A stretch of 64,000 bases of DNA. Origin: Megaleporinus macrocephalus (lineage: Eukaryota; Chordata; Actinopteri; Characiformes; Anostomidae). The position numbers and the translations under genes were made by a program. The number at the start of each line of letters is the position of its first letter. The first letter of the stretch is position 1. The DNA is taken from the NCBI GenBank assembly GCA_021613375.1, contig CM038702.1:22238349-22302348 (forward strand), written 5' to 3'. This document shows positions 29,636 through 40,843 of this stretch, in pieces. The notes below the pieces were generated by a model, which had not been told where the DNA came from, did not search any database, and saw nothing but the letters and a program-made list of their open reading frames with translations.

Positions 29636-32600
29636 TTACAACACGGAGGTCAAGGCCCGAATTATTGGACCTAATTTGTTCTTGTGCTTGAAAGTGGCCT
29701 TGTGTATATGTAATCACTATATCTCCAGGCGGAAAAGCAACTTGTTACACCAGTTTGTGAAAGCTAAATTACTTGTCATATTCAACACAAACTAATTATT
29801 TTCCACTACAACAGTTAACACTGCTAACAAAAATATATAAACACCCAAATCTTTCACATGAATTCCCCAAAATCTCCACCGGCTTAGCCTCCATGCAGGC
29901 CCTCATTAAGCTTGTGCTGACTTGTCAATATTGGTAAAGCTATAACAATAAATTCAAAATTCGCTGAACACAGCAGCCATTTGGAGAACAGGTACGGTGC
30001 CAAATGTGGTCTTGATTTTTATTGTTTTTTTTTTTTTACAAATAATTGTTGAATGAATCTTGAATGTATTCAAACTAAAGATATATTTTTAATATTAGAA
30101 ACAACAGAAATTGTCTACATGACATGTGCAAGATTAAAATACACCTTAGATTTAAATTCATTTCAAACCCCTTCCGGCTTGATAAGCTGTCCTTAAGATG
30201 GATCTGTTAAAACTCTGCTGAACAAAGCAGAGTCCTCTTTTCTTTCTTTCATTCCCCCTATCCTTCCCTTAAATGGCCAATGATTATCAGGCTAGAGTCG
30301 TCCATGCATGCATAACTAAACAAAGCGCTGAAATGTAATGTCTTGCTAAGTTATGCTTCTTAACAAATTAGCACAATTCTGATGCTTTTATTCCAGTTTA
30401 ATGGCACTAACAAAAATTATACCATTCAACCAGAAGGTGGCGATCAAGTATTTTGAGCACAGTTTGCAAGCTGAAATTCTTCTATGTGGACATTCTTTTT
30501 GTTGTTGTTGTTTTTATAATGATTTGTGATAAATGTAAATAGTGTGAATTCTACTTCTGCTGCACTGACTGGTCTGATTTGTTCAAAATACTTAAGCAGT
30601 GCCTTCAAGTACGCCAACAAGTTGTCCTTTACTGTGAATCATAAAAATACTTTTTTGTCTGTGAGGAAAAGTGCTCAGTGATGGAGGATCATAATATGGG
30701 CTGAAAAAAGCATTTATCTGTAGTTCCCATATTGTAGCATCACATCTGAGCAATCTAAACAATAAAATAAGATATCAGGGTTACCTTGTATTATAGATTT
30801 ACAATTGTGTAAGACATACACAAATATATAAGGGTTTGTTTCACAGCAGCACTGCTCGTTCCAACCACAACATGGACTGGACATAACAGTAGTATGTTTA
30901 AAACTAAAAGAAGATCAGGCCTTTACTGTTGCTCAACCAAAACCTTTAAACAGCGCATCAACTGACATCAGATAGACATCCTCAGTGACCATACGCGCAA
31001 CATACCAATATATTTTGATTAACTGGCTTTTGTTATCTGTAAATTGGCTATTGAGTATTGTAGCACAAAAGTGTTTTATACGTGTAGATCTGTGACAGTG
31101 ATTTTTACTGAGTGCTTTAACGTGATTCCAAATGTAAACACTGTAGAGAATATTTTGTGTCTGCACCTACAAAACTTTTCTATTTAAAGAAATAAAAGGA
31201 AATAATATGTAACTAAATAGGAACTTAATATCTAAATATGATGCAAGGTTCAAATCTATTTTAGAACAGTGTAAAATAGAACTTATAAGCACTTTTAACT
31301 TTTATCAGCATTACATATAGTAACTTTGAAGACACATGACGGTTGACTAGTGGTTTTGGACAGTAAATAAAGAGGCTACAGAAGAAAACTTTGCCTAAAA
31401 ACATCACTCGGCAAGTTTCTCTACAATAAATAATTTCCATGAAGTCAGTTCCTCCATAACAATGCTCTGTTGATGTCTTAAAGAGATCTTTCATGACAGA
31501 AAATACACCACATCCACATCAAGCCACTCTTTGTTACCATTATAATGACTAATTTATGTAGATATTTTAAAATTGTAATTTAACAATAGTTTATCAGTAG
31601 TTAATAGTTACAATAGTATTTGTCCCTTCACCTTCAATAAGAACCATATTTCTTGTGTTCTTTTTTAAATAAGTAAACATCAAATAAACATATTGTGCAA
31701 AATAGTTAAAACTGAACAACATATTTATAAAGTATATATAAAATAAAGCTATTGTCACCATATACACAGCATCATGCATACTGCAAATATTATAAGGACG
31801 CTAACAGAATTATTGTACAAATGGAAGTCTCATAATTTGACTGCTCCTGAGAGTATAAACAGGTCTGGGCAGGTCTCAACCAGACCTGGTTTTTAGAACT
31901 GGACCATCTTTTGTTTTCCTGGAAGTAGCAATAAAGCCCTACTGTCAAGAATGCAAAAGTTGGAAGTATTGATATATTACTAAAAACTTGATGCAATGCT
32001 ATTGCTGACTGAAGACTGGGTGTGAAGGGCTCAAACGAGCACAAAACATTTCTTCCTTTTTTTTACCATACCTGCTCTCCTGTGCTGAGTGATACAGTAA
32101 TGGGGACAACTTCCCTGCCTCCGCACTTACAAAATCACAGACAGTGTGGTGATGCAATTGTCTACAGATTAAAACTGAAATGTCCTGGTCATTTGGTAAC
32201 AGCAAATAAAATGGATAAAAAAGTGAATGCCGAAAATCAAAGCTTATTTTGACTTGAAATTGAAAAAGGGTTTAAGCCTACCTGCCATTTATATCAGCTG
32301 CCACTGGGAGTGCCCTGGCAATTCTTAGAAAATGTAGGCTAGCGCTTAAAACAGTTGGAACTTTAGAAAAGACAAAGAGGTCAATAGATCGTCATCATAC
32401 ATACCTGCACTGTCTATTGTGTACGACACGCAAAGCAAAAAAATGGCCAGTAAATCCGGAATTCAGGCATAACTACATTCTGGAGTTTCTCTGCTGGTGT
32501 TTCTGGGTTGATCTATTGTGTTTCTTTCGGGCTTCATGACAGCATAGAACAAATCTTTAACCAAGATTTCTAACCCTAGAACTAGTTCTATTATATGGAA

Positions 32601-32960
32601 ACTGGTCACCTTCAGATGTCACCTTCATGCATGGACGTCACTCAAAGCTGTAATTCTTCTCTGCAACCGATGCATTCATTACACTCAATAACTGAGGCAC
32701 TTGAGGCTTCTTATTAAAACATGTTTAGCATTTTTCCTAAAAACACACCTAGCACTCTGGCGGACGGACAAAGGCACTGAAAGAAGAGTTTGCTTTTCGG
32801 ATTTAGAGAAGAAAAGGATGAAGAAATAACTGTCGGTCAGTGATGGATGAGGATAGCAGGTATTTACAATATTGTGCAATAGTCTAAAGTCATGTGAGAA
32901 AAAGCTTTGCAAAACTATTAAGGTCATCAAGAATTTCTTGTGTTAATATAAAACCCTAAT
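29636..32960. other. 3' flank of the first gene and intergenic DNA
   Basis: Includes the 3' UTR of unknown length. Nothing beyond that is supported as coding. A minus-strand frame at 31790-32044 was examined and not called. Confidence 0.4.
29947..29952 (+). terminator. Candidate polyadenylation signal AATAAA, first gene
   Basis: First AATAAA downstream of the stop, 312 bases after it. Later candidates at 30761 and 31191 would give longer 3' UTRs. Sequence alone cannot choose. Confidence 0.35.
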
Positions 32961-32971
32961 ATTAGAGATCT

Positions 32972-33105
32972 TTCATTCATCATCTGAACCGTTTATCCTT
33001 TCGAGTCACCGGGTGTGCTGGAGTCTATTCCAGCACTCATTGGGTGGAGGGCATGAAACAGCCTGGACAGAATGCCAGTCCACCACAAGACAGACATATA
33101 CACGA
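32972..33105 (-). mobile_element. SINE fragment, 3' half read on the minus strand
   Basis: ACCGTTTATCC, GGAGTCTATTCCAGCACTCA and ATGCCAGTCCACCACAAGAC match the 3' half of the fish tRNA-headed SINE type in reverse orientation. The matching other half may be at 34018-34175. Confidence 0.5.
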
Positions 33106-33237
33106 CAATATCCAGCTATTAATTAATTGTCCCCATCAATACTTTGATCCCCTCCAAAAAAAAGACCTTGACCAGTCAATGTTTGACTAACCTAGAGGTG
33201 CAGAAAGGTTTAAATCACGTTCTCTGCTCAAGTCATA

Positions 33238-33775
33238 TGGTCAGTGTGATTGGCTGTGCCTTTTCCTGCTGTCATGTGAGACTCTGTAGCTACGTTTGGT
33301 TGTTAGCATCGCCAAAACTGGAAGGAAAACTTTTCAGTCATATGCAAGACTTATTTTGCAAGACTCAGGTCCAACATGGGTGACACATTGGTGTGAAAAG
33401 TGAGGATGTCAGAAACGTGTAAAGTTTAGTTCACTAATGAAATGAGTCCATCATGATAACATTAATGGCAATGCTCCACTTTAGCGCACAGCATACATCA
33501 GGCTTAAATCATGAGTAGTTATGAACGTGGCCAGTGTGATTGGCTATGCTACATTTGTTTGTTAGCAGCGGCAAAACTGGAAGAAAACTTTCCAGTCATA
33601 TGAGACTCACATTCATGAGACATGGGTGTTTAAAGCGAGTGAGGATGGCAGCAGAAAAGAACAGGGTTGAGTTATTTTTCAAAGAAACTTGTAAGTCTTC
33701 ATAATAAGGTTAATGGTAATGCTACGCTTTGGCACACAGCATACAGCAGGCTAACATCGCCTGTAGCTATAAATA
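33238..33775. repeat. Diverged tandem duplication, unit about 290 bp
   Basis: Blocks CAGTGTGATTGGCT, AGCAAAACTGGAAG-like, CAGTCATATG, AATGGCAATGCT and GCACACAGCATAC-like occur in the same order at about 33240-33520 and 33532-33775. Confidence 0.75.
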
Positions 33776-34017
33776 ACATGATTTGGAAATTAAGTGCACA
33801 ACAAACTGACAACTGTCAGCTCTTTTAAAATCCCCCAGACTAGCATGTCTAATTTCAGTTACAACTTTGCAGCTTTGTGCAAGGATATTATTAGCCTACA
33901 TAGGCTGTTAACATTTCTAGTGTTGGGGGAATGGGGTGGGATTCATAGGTCCCCACCAATGTCAAGAGCAAATCTACACCCCTGATACACGGACACACAC
34001 AACTATAGGCAATAATG

Positions 34018-34175
34018 TATCTCCAACTTGCCTGACTGCATGTGTGGACTGTTTGGACGGTGGGAGGAACCCAGAACATTCGGAGGAAACAAATACAGAC
34101 ACGGGGAGAAGATGCAAATTCTACACAGAGAGGATCCTGGTCCTTTTACTAGGGAATCAAACCCACCTTTGATTG
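34018..34175 (-). mobile_element. SINE fragment, head half on the minus strand
   Basis: GGTGGGAGGAACCCAGAAC, ACAGACACGGGGAGAAG and GGGAATCAAACCCAC: the last is the reverse complement of a B-box-like GTTTGATTCCC. Same SINE class as 46275 and 50489, opposite strand. Confidence 0.6.
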
Positions 34176-34399
34176 TATGTTTTGAGCGTATTAGCTTGAT
34201 CATGTCCAAAGCTTCAGTTGAGTTCCAATTCCTTCACTGCGGAGAAAAAAGTACACTAAAAGTATATTTACACAGCGGTGATAAAACTAGTCATTTAATT
34301 TCCAAGAAGTTCTCCCAGGCCTGGCACCAGAATGAACCGACTACTGTTTAAATATTAAGTAATAAACTCAATTTGGACACTCAAAAACTCACATTGGAC

Positions 34400-35145
34400 A
34401 CTATTGCAACCACTTATTAACACCCTAGCAACCAGTAGAGATTACATAGCAACACCCCTGTAACCATTTAGAATACCATAGCAACGGCATAGCAACACCC
34501 TAGAAACCACCAAAAAAACTACACAGAAACTCCTAGTAACCAACTGTATTACCACAGCAACCACTTATCAACACCCTAACAACAATCAGGGGATAACATG
34601 GCAACACCATAACATAAAAACTACATAGAAACATCCTAGCAACCACTTAGCAACACCCCAGCAACCAGCTGTAATATCGTAGTAACTGCATAGCAACATC
34701 CTAGAAACCACCAAATAAAACACCCAAGCAACCACCAGAGATAACATAGCAACACCCCAGCAATCTGGAATACAACAGTAACTAGATGGTAACACCCAAG
34801 TAACCACTAAAGAAACCACAGCAACTAGATAGTCCAGCTGGTTGCTAGAATGTTTCTATGATGGCAACCACTCGGCAACACCTCAGCAACCACTAAAGAA
34901 ACCATAGCAATCACTTAGCACACCCCAGCAACCATCTGGAATACAATAGCAACTGCATAGCAACTTCCTAGCAAAACCATGTAAAACAAACCATGTAAAC
35001 TACATAGAAATAGAAATATCCTAACAACCAGCTGGGTTACCATAACAGTTTTATAGCAACACCCTGGCAACCACCTAAAAACCATAGCAACCACTTAGCA
35101 ACACCCCAGCACCCACCAGGAATCCTACATCAAACTGCAATCACT
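34400..35145. repeat. Degenerate AGCAACACCC/AGCAACCA tandem repeat
   Basis: Dozens of imperfect copies of ATAGCAACACCCTAGCAACC over about 750 bp, with occasional larger periodicities. Strong strand asymmetry: very little G apart from AGC. Confidence 0.85.
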
Positions 35146-35756
35146 GCATTGTCTGCTTTTACTTTTTTATAGTTTTTATAGTTTATATGTGTTTCTTTTG
35201 TTATCTATGTCTTGTGTTTCTGGCATTGTAAAACTTTACACTTTAATAAATACAATCAAAATACATCTTCAGGAAATTACATATTTAATAATATTCAATA
35301 CCAACCCTGAAATCAGTAAAACAATGAAAACAAGACAAGCCAACAAGTTTAATTTAGGAAGGTCCTTTTGAACTCTTTTTATTATATACATGCATTATAT
35401 ATACATTGCTGATTTTTACTTAATTCACACACATAAGAAATTATACAGATTAAGAAAGAAGAAGGAGAAGTGGTGTAGGTCTGATTCATTCATTCATTCA
35501 TGCATTAAATCAAATGTCTGGTGGTTTGCGCTTTAGTTTTTTGTAGTGCTGCGCCAATCTAGCTTGCAAAGGTTGAGTGGGTCTCGGGAAGACCATGATT
35601 CTAACTTTTTAGATCAGACTGTGGCTCAAACCAATAAGAGAGAACAGACACCATTGTAACAATAGCAGTGTTTACACCTGCCCAGAAGGGAAGCAGCTCT
35701 CAGGCATGTAAATCTATTCTAGTACACCCCAAACATAAAATTTGTAACACTTTGTG

Positions 35757-35886
35757 ACACTGAGGTGTTTAAACACTCCAGTATCAGCACTACTGTGTCT
35801 TATCCACTCACACCAGCACAACACACACTACTAACACATCACATCAAGTCAGTCACTGCAGTGCTGAGAATGATGCACCACTCACA
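35757..35886 (+). repeat. Foldback repeat, copy C, interrupted by the Tc1 element
   Basis: Shares ACCAGCACAACACACACTA and GTCACTGCAGTGCTGAGAAT with the family at 338-880 and 5636-5822. It stops at the TA where the Tc1-like terminus begins. Confidence 0.6.
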
Positions 35887-35888
35887 TA

Positions 35889-37100
35889 CAGTGCCCTCCA
35901 TAATTATTGGCACCCCTGGTTAAGATGTGTCAAAAGCCTTAAAATAAATTCAGTTTTTATTGTGGAAACATACTGTCACACTGAAAAGTGTAGAAAAATG
36001 TAACCTTTAACTCAAGTAGAGTTTTAGGGGGAAAATAAAATCCCTGACTAAGAAATAATATTTCTTCATAAAATCACCTGTTCCACAATTATTGGCACCC
36101 CTAACAATTCTTAGGAAATAAATGTAATTAAAGAATTTCTGTCACTTCTACAGTAGTTTACGAAGTTAATCAAAGTATGTAGGAACATTTAATTAGCAAT
36201 TCACAACTTCCTGTTTCCCTGGGGTATAATTATGACGTGACACAGAGGCCATTTCTCTTCAACATGGGAAAGACAAAGGAACATAGCATTCAAGTAAGGC
36301 AGATGTGTGTTGACCTTCACAGGTCAGGCAATGGCTACAAGAAAATAGCCACTCGCCTACACCTGTCCGTATCTACTGTCAGAGGAATTATTAAGAAGTT
36401 TAAAACAACTGGAACAGTGGTAAACAAGTCTGGACGAGGACGCAAGTTTATTTTGCCACCACGCACAGTGAGGAGGATGATAAGAGAAATAAAAGGTTCT
36501 CCAAAGCTCACTGTTACAGAACTGCAACAAATGGTAGCATCTTGGGGTCACGAAGTCTCCAAAACAACCATCAGACGCTATCTACACGCCAACAAGCTGT
36601 TTGGGAGGCATGCACGGAAAAAACCTTTTCTCACTCACAATCATAAACGTAAACGTTTGGAGTTTGCTAAGCAGTACTGGAACTTCAACTGGGACCGTGT
36701 GCTTTGGTCAGATGAAACAAAGATAGAGCTTTTTGGCAACAAATGCTGTAAGTGGGTCTGGCGTAACATAAGAGCTGACTATGCAGAAAAGCACCTCATG
36801 CCCACTGTGAAATACGGGGGAGGATCAGTGATGCTGTGGGCCTGCTTTTCTTCCAAAGGCCCAGGGAACCTTGTTAGGGTGCATGGCATCATGAATGCTT
36901 TGAAATACCAGGACATTTTAAAACAAAATCTGGTGGCTTCTGCCCGAAAGCTGAAGATGGGTCGTCACTGGGTCTTTCAGCAAGATAATGACCCTAAACA
37001 TATGGCAAGATCTACACAGAAATGGTTGACCACACACAGAATCAAGCTCCTCCCATGGCCATCTCAGTCCCCAGACCTTAACCCCATTGAAAACCTGTGA
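35889..37100 (+). mobile_element. Tc1-like transposon, 3'-truncated
   Basis: Left terminus CAGTGCCCTCCATAATTATT follows a TA dinucleotide (35887-35888), the Tc1/mariner target. A second copy of the core ACAATTATTGGCACCCCT lies at about 36085-36102, giving an IR/DR-type left end. The transposase frame follows. The right terminal repeat is absent: sequence changes abruptly at about 37099 and no matching inverted end is seen downstream. Confidence 0.88.
36264..37100 (+). CDS. Tc1-family transposase, C-terminally truncated (DD34E)
   Basis: Cut-and-paste transposase that binds the terminal repeats and moves the element to TA sites. 278 residues from the ATG of MGKTKEHS against about 340 usual. 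Seen: first helix-turn-helix (about 22-50), GRGRKF linker motif (57-62), second helix-turn-helix (about 82-110), basic nuclear-localisation-type stretch (118-131), and catalytic D150 (WSDETK), D241 (QQDNDPKH) and E276 (NPIENL), with exactly 34 residues between the last two. The frame has no internal stop, which suggests a fairly recent copy. A stop codon arises at the truncation junction, inside what would be the Trp codon after NPIENL. The conserved tail after the glutamate is missing, so it is probably inactive. Confidence 0.9.
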   Translation: MGKTKEHSIQVRQMCVDLHRSGNGYKKIATRLHLSVSTVRGIIKKFKTTGTVVNKSGRGRKFILPPRTVRRMIREIKGSPKLTVTELQQMVASWGHEVSKTTIRRYLHANKLFGRHARKKPFLTHNHKRKRLEFAKQYWNFNWDRVLWSDETKIELFGNKCCKWVWRNIRADYAEKHLMPTVKYGGGSVMLWACFSSKGPGNLVRVHGIMNALKYQDILKQNLVASARKLKMGRHWVFQQDNDPKHMARSTQKWLTTHRIKLLPWPSQSPDLNPIENL

Positions 37101-37403
37101 TGATAATTCTGTTTATCAGGTAGCACATAACTTCTTTGTGTCACTGGTGTTATGTGCTTTAAATGTTAAAAAAATTAATTTTTGTCAAATATATCACAAA
37201 ATCCTTCATTTTAACTATAATGTCACTGGTGTCGCAGTCACTGGTGTTATGTCATGTTCATGTAACACCAGTGACATGTTGTGACACCAGTGACTAATGT
37301 TAATTTCATGAATGATCACAACACTTGAAAAACTATATGAAAGCGTGATCAAGTATTTAAGTCTGTAAATGCTTATTTTGTTATTTTGCTATCATAGCTA
37401 GGT

Positions 37404-37652
37404 ATGGCCAGACAGAGTGCAGCAGAGAGACAAAGGCTGTATAGGCAGTGTAGAGATGCAGATCCAGAGTGTAGGGCTGCTTACCTGGTAAAAAAGCAAG
37501 AGAAATACAGGAGAGACATTGAACAGAATAAAAGAAAAATAATAGGGAGAGGGAAACATCAAGAAAGAAAAAGATGGCGAGAAAGGCAAGGCATAGAGCA
37601 CAGTAACGGGCAGCACCAGCCACACCAGACACTGAACCTAACTCAAGGTTAG
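37404..37652 (+). pseudogene. N-terminal fragment of a basic repeat-associated protein
   Basis: From the ATG: ARQSAAERQRLYRQCRDADP, then YLVKKQEKYRRDIE and a KRWRERQ helix. I recognise this as the start of a large uncharacterised family found in many copies in fishes, whose function I do not know. The frame ends after TLNLTQG at a possible donor (GTTAGT). Not an intact gene here. Confidence 0.5.
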
Positions 37653-37701
37653 TTGCAAGATTAAGCACTGTTTGTATTATATGTCAGTATTTAATTATTT
37701 G

Positions 37702-37822
37702 ACCATGCAATGGACTGGTGCCTTGTTCAGGGGTATTCATGCCTTGCACCCAATAATTCAGAGCAGGCTCCAAACCCACTGAGACCCTGACTAGTAAGAA
37801 GTGGAAGGATGATGGATAGATG
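37702..37822 (+). mobile_element. SINE 3' fragment inside the basic-protein relic
   Basis: ATGCAATGGACTGGTGCC...CCAGAGCAGGCTCCAAACCC-like text ending GGATGATGGATAGATG, as in the 3' half of the copy at 46275-46597. Confidence 0.6.
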
Positions 37823-37985
37823 TTATTTCTTATTGCAGTTAATATTATATGTTTTTGCAACCATACATTTTGTGTAACTATTTCTAATGCAAACAAGACA
37901 ATTTGATTAAAAATGTTCAGATCAAGTTTAAGTTAAGCTTTTGTTTGTGTTTAAAGTTAACTAAACACTTTTCTTTTTTCAATAG

Positions 37986-38169
37986 ACAGCAACACTATAG
38001 GAGGAAAGTAATTACAAAGCAAAAGTGGAAGTGCTATCAAAGAATAAAACAGTTGAAAATCGAACTGAAGAAGACCAGTCAACTGTATGCCAAAATTAGG
38101 CAGAGATACCGCCGTGCAGTTACAAATACTAAAAAGGAAAAAAATGCTGACAAGAACACGTCAGTGTAA
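37986..38169 (+). pseudogene. Middle (coiled-coil-like) fragment of the same basic protein
   Basis: Follows an acceptor-like TTTTTCAATAG: RQQHYRRKVITKQKWKCYQR, then KQLKIELKKTSQLYAKIRQR, a Lys/Arg-rich heptad-like stretch, ending in TAA. Phase does not fit a simple splice from the fragment ending at 37648, so decay or a missing exon is likely. Confidence 0.45.
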
Positions 38170-38229
38170 AACTCACAAACAGAAAGTCTTTACAATCAAG
38201 GCTTGTTACAAACAAAAAATCTGGATGAG

Positions 38230-38632
38230 ATGGCAGATGTTATAGTTTGCAACAAAGAGCAAAATGTGTGCATATTCAGAATGCCAAGTGACAACATTTC
38301 AAATAATAAAGTGTCCATCAAATAAAAGCATTTCGGTTACACAGTGTGTCCTTGAAAAGATTGGAGATGCTGGCCATGAAAAATTGACCGTTTCTGAGAT
38401 GATCACCACAGAAGATGCTCTGGTGAGGTGTATGCACAGAAATGGAGTTAATAAATTCTTCTGGCCCAGCCCAAGGTAAGATGTCAGCTAGTATGGGAAT
38501 GATCAAGTGTTTTATTCCTGAGCCAGTCGCTCTGAACAAATGGTCAGTTCAGATTGACAAAAACAATCTGGCACTATTTAGAGAAGCATTTGTAAAACCT
38601 CCTTCACTCATCTGCCCTGGTGTTCGATGATG
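38230..38632 (+). pseudogene. C-terminal fragment of the same protein family, frameshifted
   Basis: Frames read KLTVSEMITTEDALVRCMHR, NKFFWPSP and then FIPEPVALNKWSVQIDKNN; the FFWP...EP pattern is what I associate with the C-terminal part of the family. Stops and a frameshift near 38475 break it. The long central part of the protein is missing. Confidence 0.4.
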
Positions 38633-39640
38633 AGAGTAAATATATGGGGAATTTTTTTTGAGTTCATTATCTATTCATTTGTTATGAGAAAATGTATTAG
38701 ATGGATTTAAATGCAAAATGTTCTGCTAAAATATGATAAAATGAACAATATACAAGATAAAAAGTCTTGCTTTACAGAAAGGAAAGGTTAACATGGTGTT
38801 TTTTGCTTATTTTGTAGTGCATTGAAGTTTATTAAGTGAAATTGCTTGTTCAGTCACTGGTGTTACAGATGTGTTACCATGTGGTGTTTGTTCTTTTTCA
38901 TTATTTTTTTTTAATTAAAATTATTCTGCATGAAATCTTAGAATCATTCATTTCTACACTGTTTCTTATATCAGTAGTTAAATTTTCATGTTTATTGGAC
39001 AAAAACGTATTATTGTTTTAAATAGTATAGGACGATGCCTTTAAGTATAAAGAAAGACCACTTTATTTTTGTTATTTTTAGTACTTGGGTATAAACATAC
39101 TCTGGTAACATGTTAAGGTAAGTGGAATTTCTTTATCACATTTAGTCACATTGTAATTTAAATTAAAAATAAATATATTGATGACAAAATTAATTCTTCA
39201 AGATGGGGTAACACCAGTGACAAATTGACCAAAACTTTGCATTTTATGTTAAAATATATTAAAATCTATTTGGAATTAAGCTCTACAATTTGCATATTTG
39301 GTAAGTGCAGTTGTTAATAGACATTAACAAGTTGTTTGTTTCTGTGACAAATTAAATTGATTTTTTAAAGTGTATCCACTTGAATTCCCACTCCAAATGG
39401 AGAATGGCCCATATGCTGTTGCTGTTTGAGCTGTTAGTGTACCTGTGCATGACCGAATGATAACTGTATCCAGTAACTGATGTCTGATAGCAGCTAACGT
39501 GAGCTACCCATAGCTAGCATTTTAAAAAAAGCAGCACTTTCATGAACAAAAAGCACTTTCTTAGTAAAGATTAGAAATGTTTTTAAATTGTATCTTACAT
39601 CCTTGTGAGCAGTTTAGCTCCCCAACCTCGAATGTGAAAC

Positions 39641-39724
39641 TCTCTCTCTTTCTCTCTCTCCCTCTCTCCCCCTCTCTCTCTTTCTCTCTCCCTCTCTCTC
39701 TCTTTCTCTCTCCCTCTCTCTCTC
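39641..39724. repeat. (CT)n-rich microsatellite
   Basis: CT repeats with regular T and C interruptions every 10-14 bases. Confidence 0.95.
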
Positions 39725-40505
39725 AGATAAAATATTTAGGTTTTTTTTGTTAAGTCAGTGTTCAGTAAACGATGTTAAGTTCAGAAATGTTGTGCATCCA
39801 CTTATTATTAGTGTGACATTTTAGCAGCAAATAAAGCGGAAAACTTTTAGATATCTGCTCTACAAATGAGGCAAAAAATCGGCAGCAAAAACGGCATATC
39901 GAGGATATTTGTGAAGTAACTTTAAGTTAGGTAACTGACAGTTGAACTGTTATCCCTTAAACTGTCTGTAGGCAGTTTTTGGTAGTTATTAAAGTGCTGT
40001 TAAATTATTTTTAGGTGGTTGCTGTGTTAAACCAGGTGATTGAAAAGGTGCTCCTAAGTCATTGCTATGGTATCCCAGAACATTACATAGGTGTTGCTAG
40101 GCAGTTACACGTTAGCTTTAGCTGGAAACCTAATACATTACATTTGCTGCATTTTAACAAAAGGTGCTGCAGTTTCACACAGACTGGCGCTGACACTGCG
40201 CATCTGTACGCTGGTGCACACTGTTCAGTTTCTCACCGTGTAGTGTCCCTTGAGGCTTATTTATACTCCCTCTATGTGCGGAAAGCTCTGCGTGTGTTTC
40301 AAGCGTATAACCGCCACTGCCACATACTTCTCTGTGTCAGCTTCGTTGACATGGTTGTTAAGCAACACTTTCAGTAGAGGGCAGTACACAGTACATCTAA
40401 TATGGCGACGGTGGAGGAGCTTGTAGTTCTGTATTTACTCCAAAAACAACGAAAAACAACTGTCTCTACGCTGCGGAGAAGTAACATCATGTGTAAAAGC
40501 ATAGA
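39725..40505. other. No gene supported
   Basis: A 120-codon frame (40015-40377) has no recognised domain and no splice context, so it is not called. Confidence 0.35.
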
Positions 40506-40618
40506 CATATACACGTAGACGCCTCATTACAGGCTGGAGCGTAATCCAGCGTCGCCGCCACATTGGATGGGTCTCCTCACTGAAGACACACACCAGACCT
40601 AACACAGAGAGAGCAGTT

Positions 40619-40692
40619 ATGCCGGTATTTTGTGCAGCCTACGGTTGCTATAATTAGTGCAGTATCGAAGGCAGATCGTGTGGGATTACCTT
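40619..40692 (+). pseudogene. THAP zinc-finger start remnant
   Basis: Translation MPVFCAAYGCYN, stop, CSIEGRSCGITFHE. The MP-x-x-C-x4-C-x-N opening and the ITFHEF-like strand match the first half of a THAP DNA-binding domain, which heads P-element/THAP9 transposases. An in-frame TAG breaks it and the second Cys/His pair is absent. Confidence 0.55.
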
Positions 40693-40843
40693 TCACGAGT
40701 AAGATTGAACAATAATTTCGGTAATTTTACCATATATAATATTCTGGCATCGTAACTAAGGTTATTTGGTTACCAACAATAACAGCAGGAACAGGTAGTC
40801 TCTCTCATTATCTCTTGCGTTTTTTTGTTTTTTTTTGTTCATA

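Larger units (their letters stand above)
37135..39224. mobile_element. Candidate DNA element bounded and studded by a TCACTGGTGT motif
   Basis: TCACTGGTGT or its reverse complement occurs seven times: 37141, 37223, 37238, 37265 (rc), 37284 (rc), 38854 and 39211 (rc). Four of them form a near-perfect palindrome at 37222-37294. The outermost copies are inverted relative to each other. Fragments of a basic protein lie inside. The layout fits a transposon with sub-terminal binding sites, but terminal repeats and target duplication are not demonstrated. Confidence 0.45.

Noticed and set aside
31790..32044. Minus-strand 84-codon frame with a hydrophobic stretch (TFAFLTVGLYCYF) and a possible internal acceptor
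   Set aside because: No recognised family, no supporting neighbouring exons and no clear splice partners; treated as chance.
40015..40377. 120-codon + strand frame
   Set aside because: No domain or homology recognised, non-ATG opening, and it lies in repeat-rich DNA.
40371..40384. CTCF-like site TCAGTAGAGGGCAG between the paralogues (13 of 14 consensus positions), and a weaker one at 30430-30443
   Set aside because: About one such match is expected by chance in 64 kb on two strands; without binding data it is not an insulator call.
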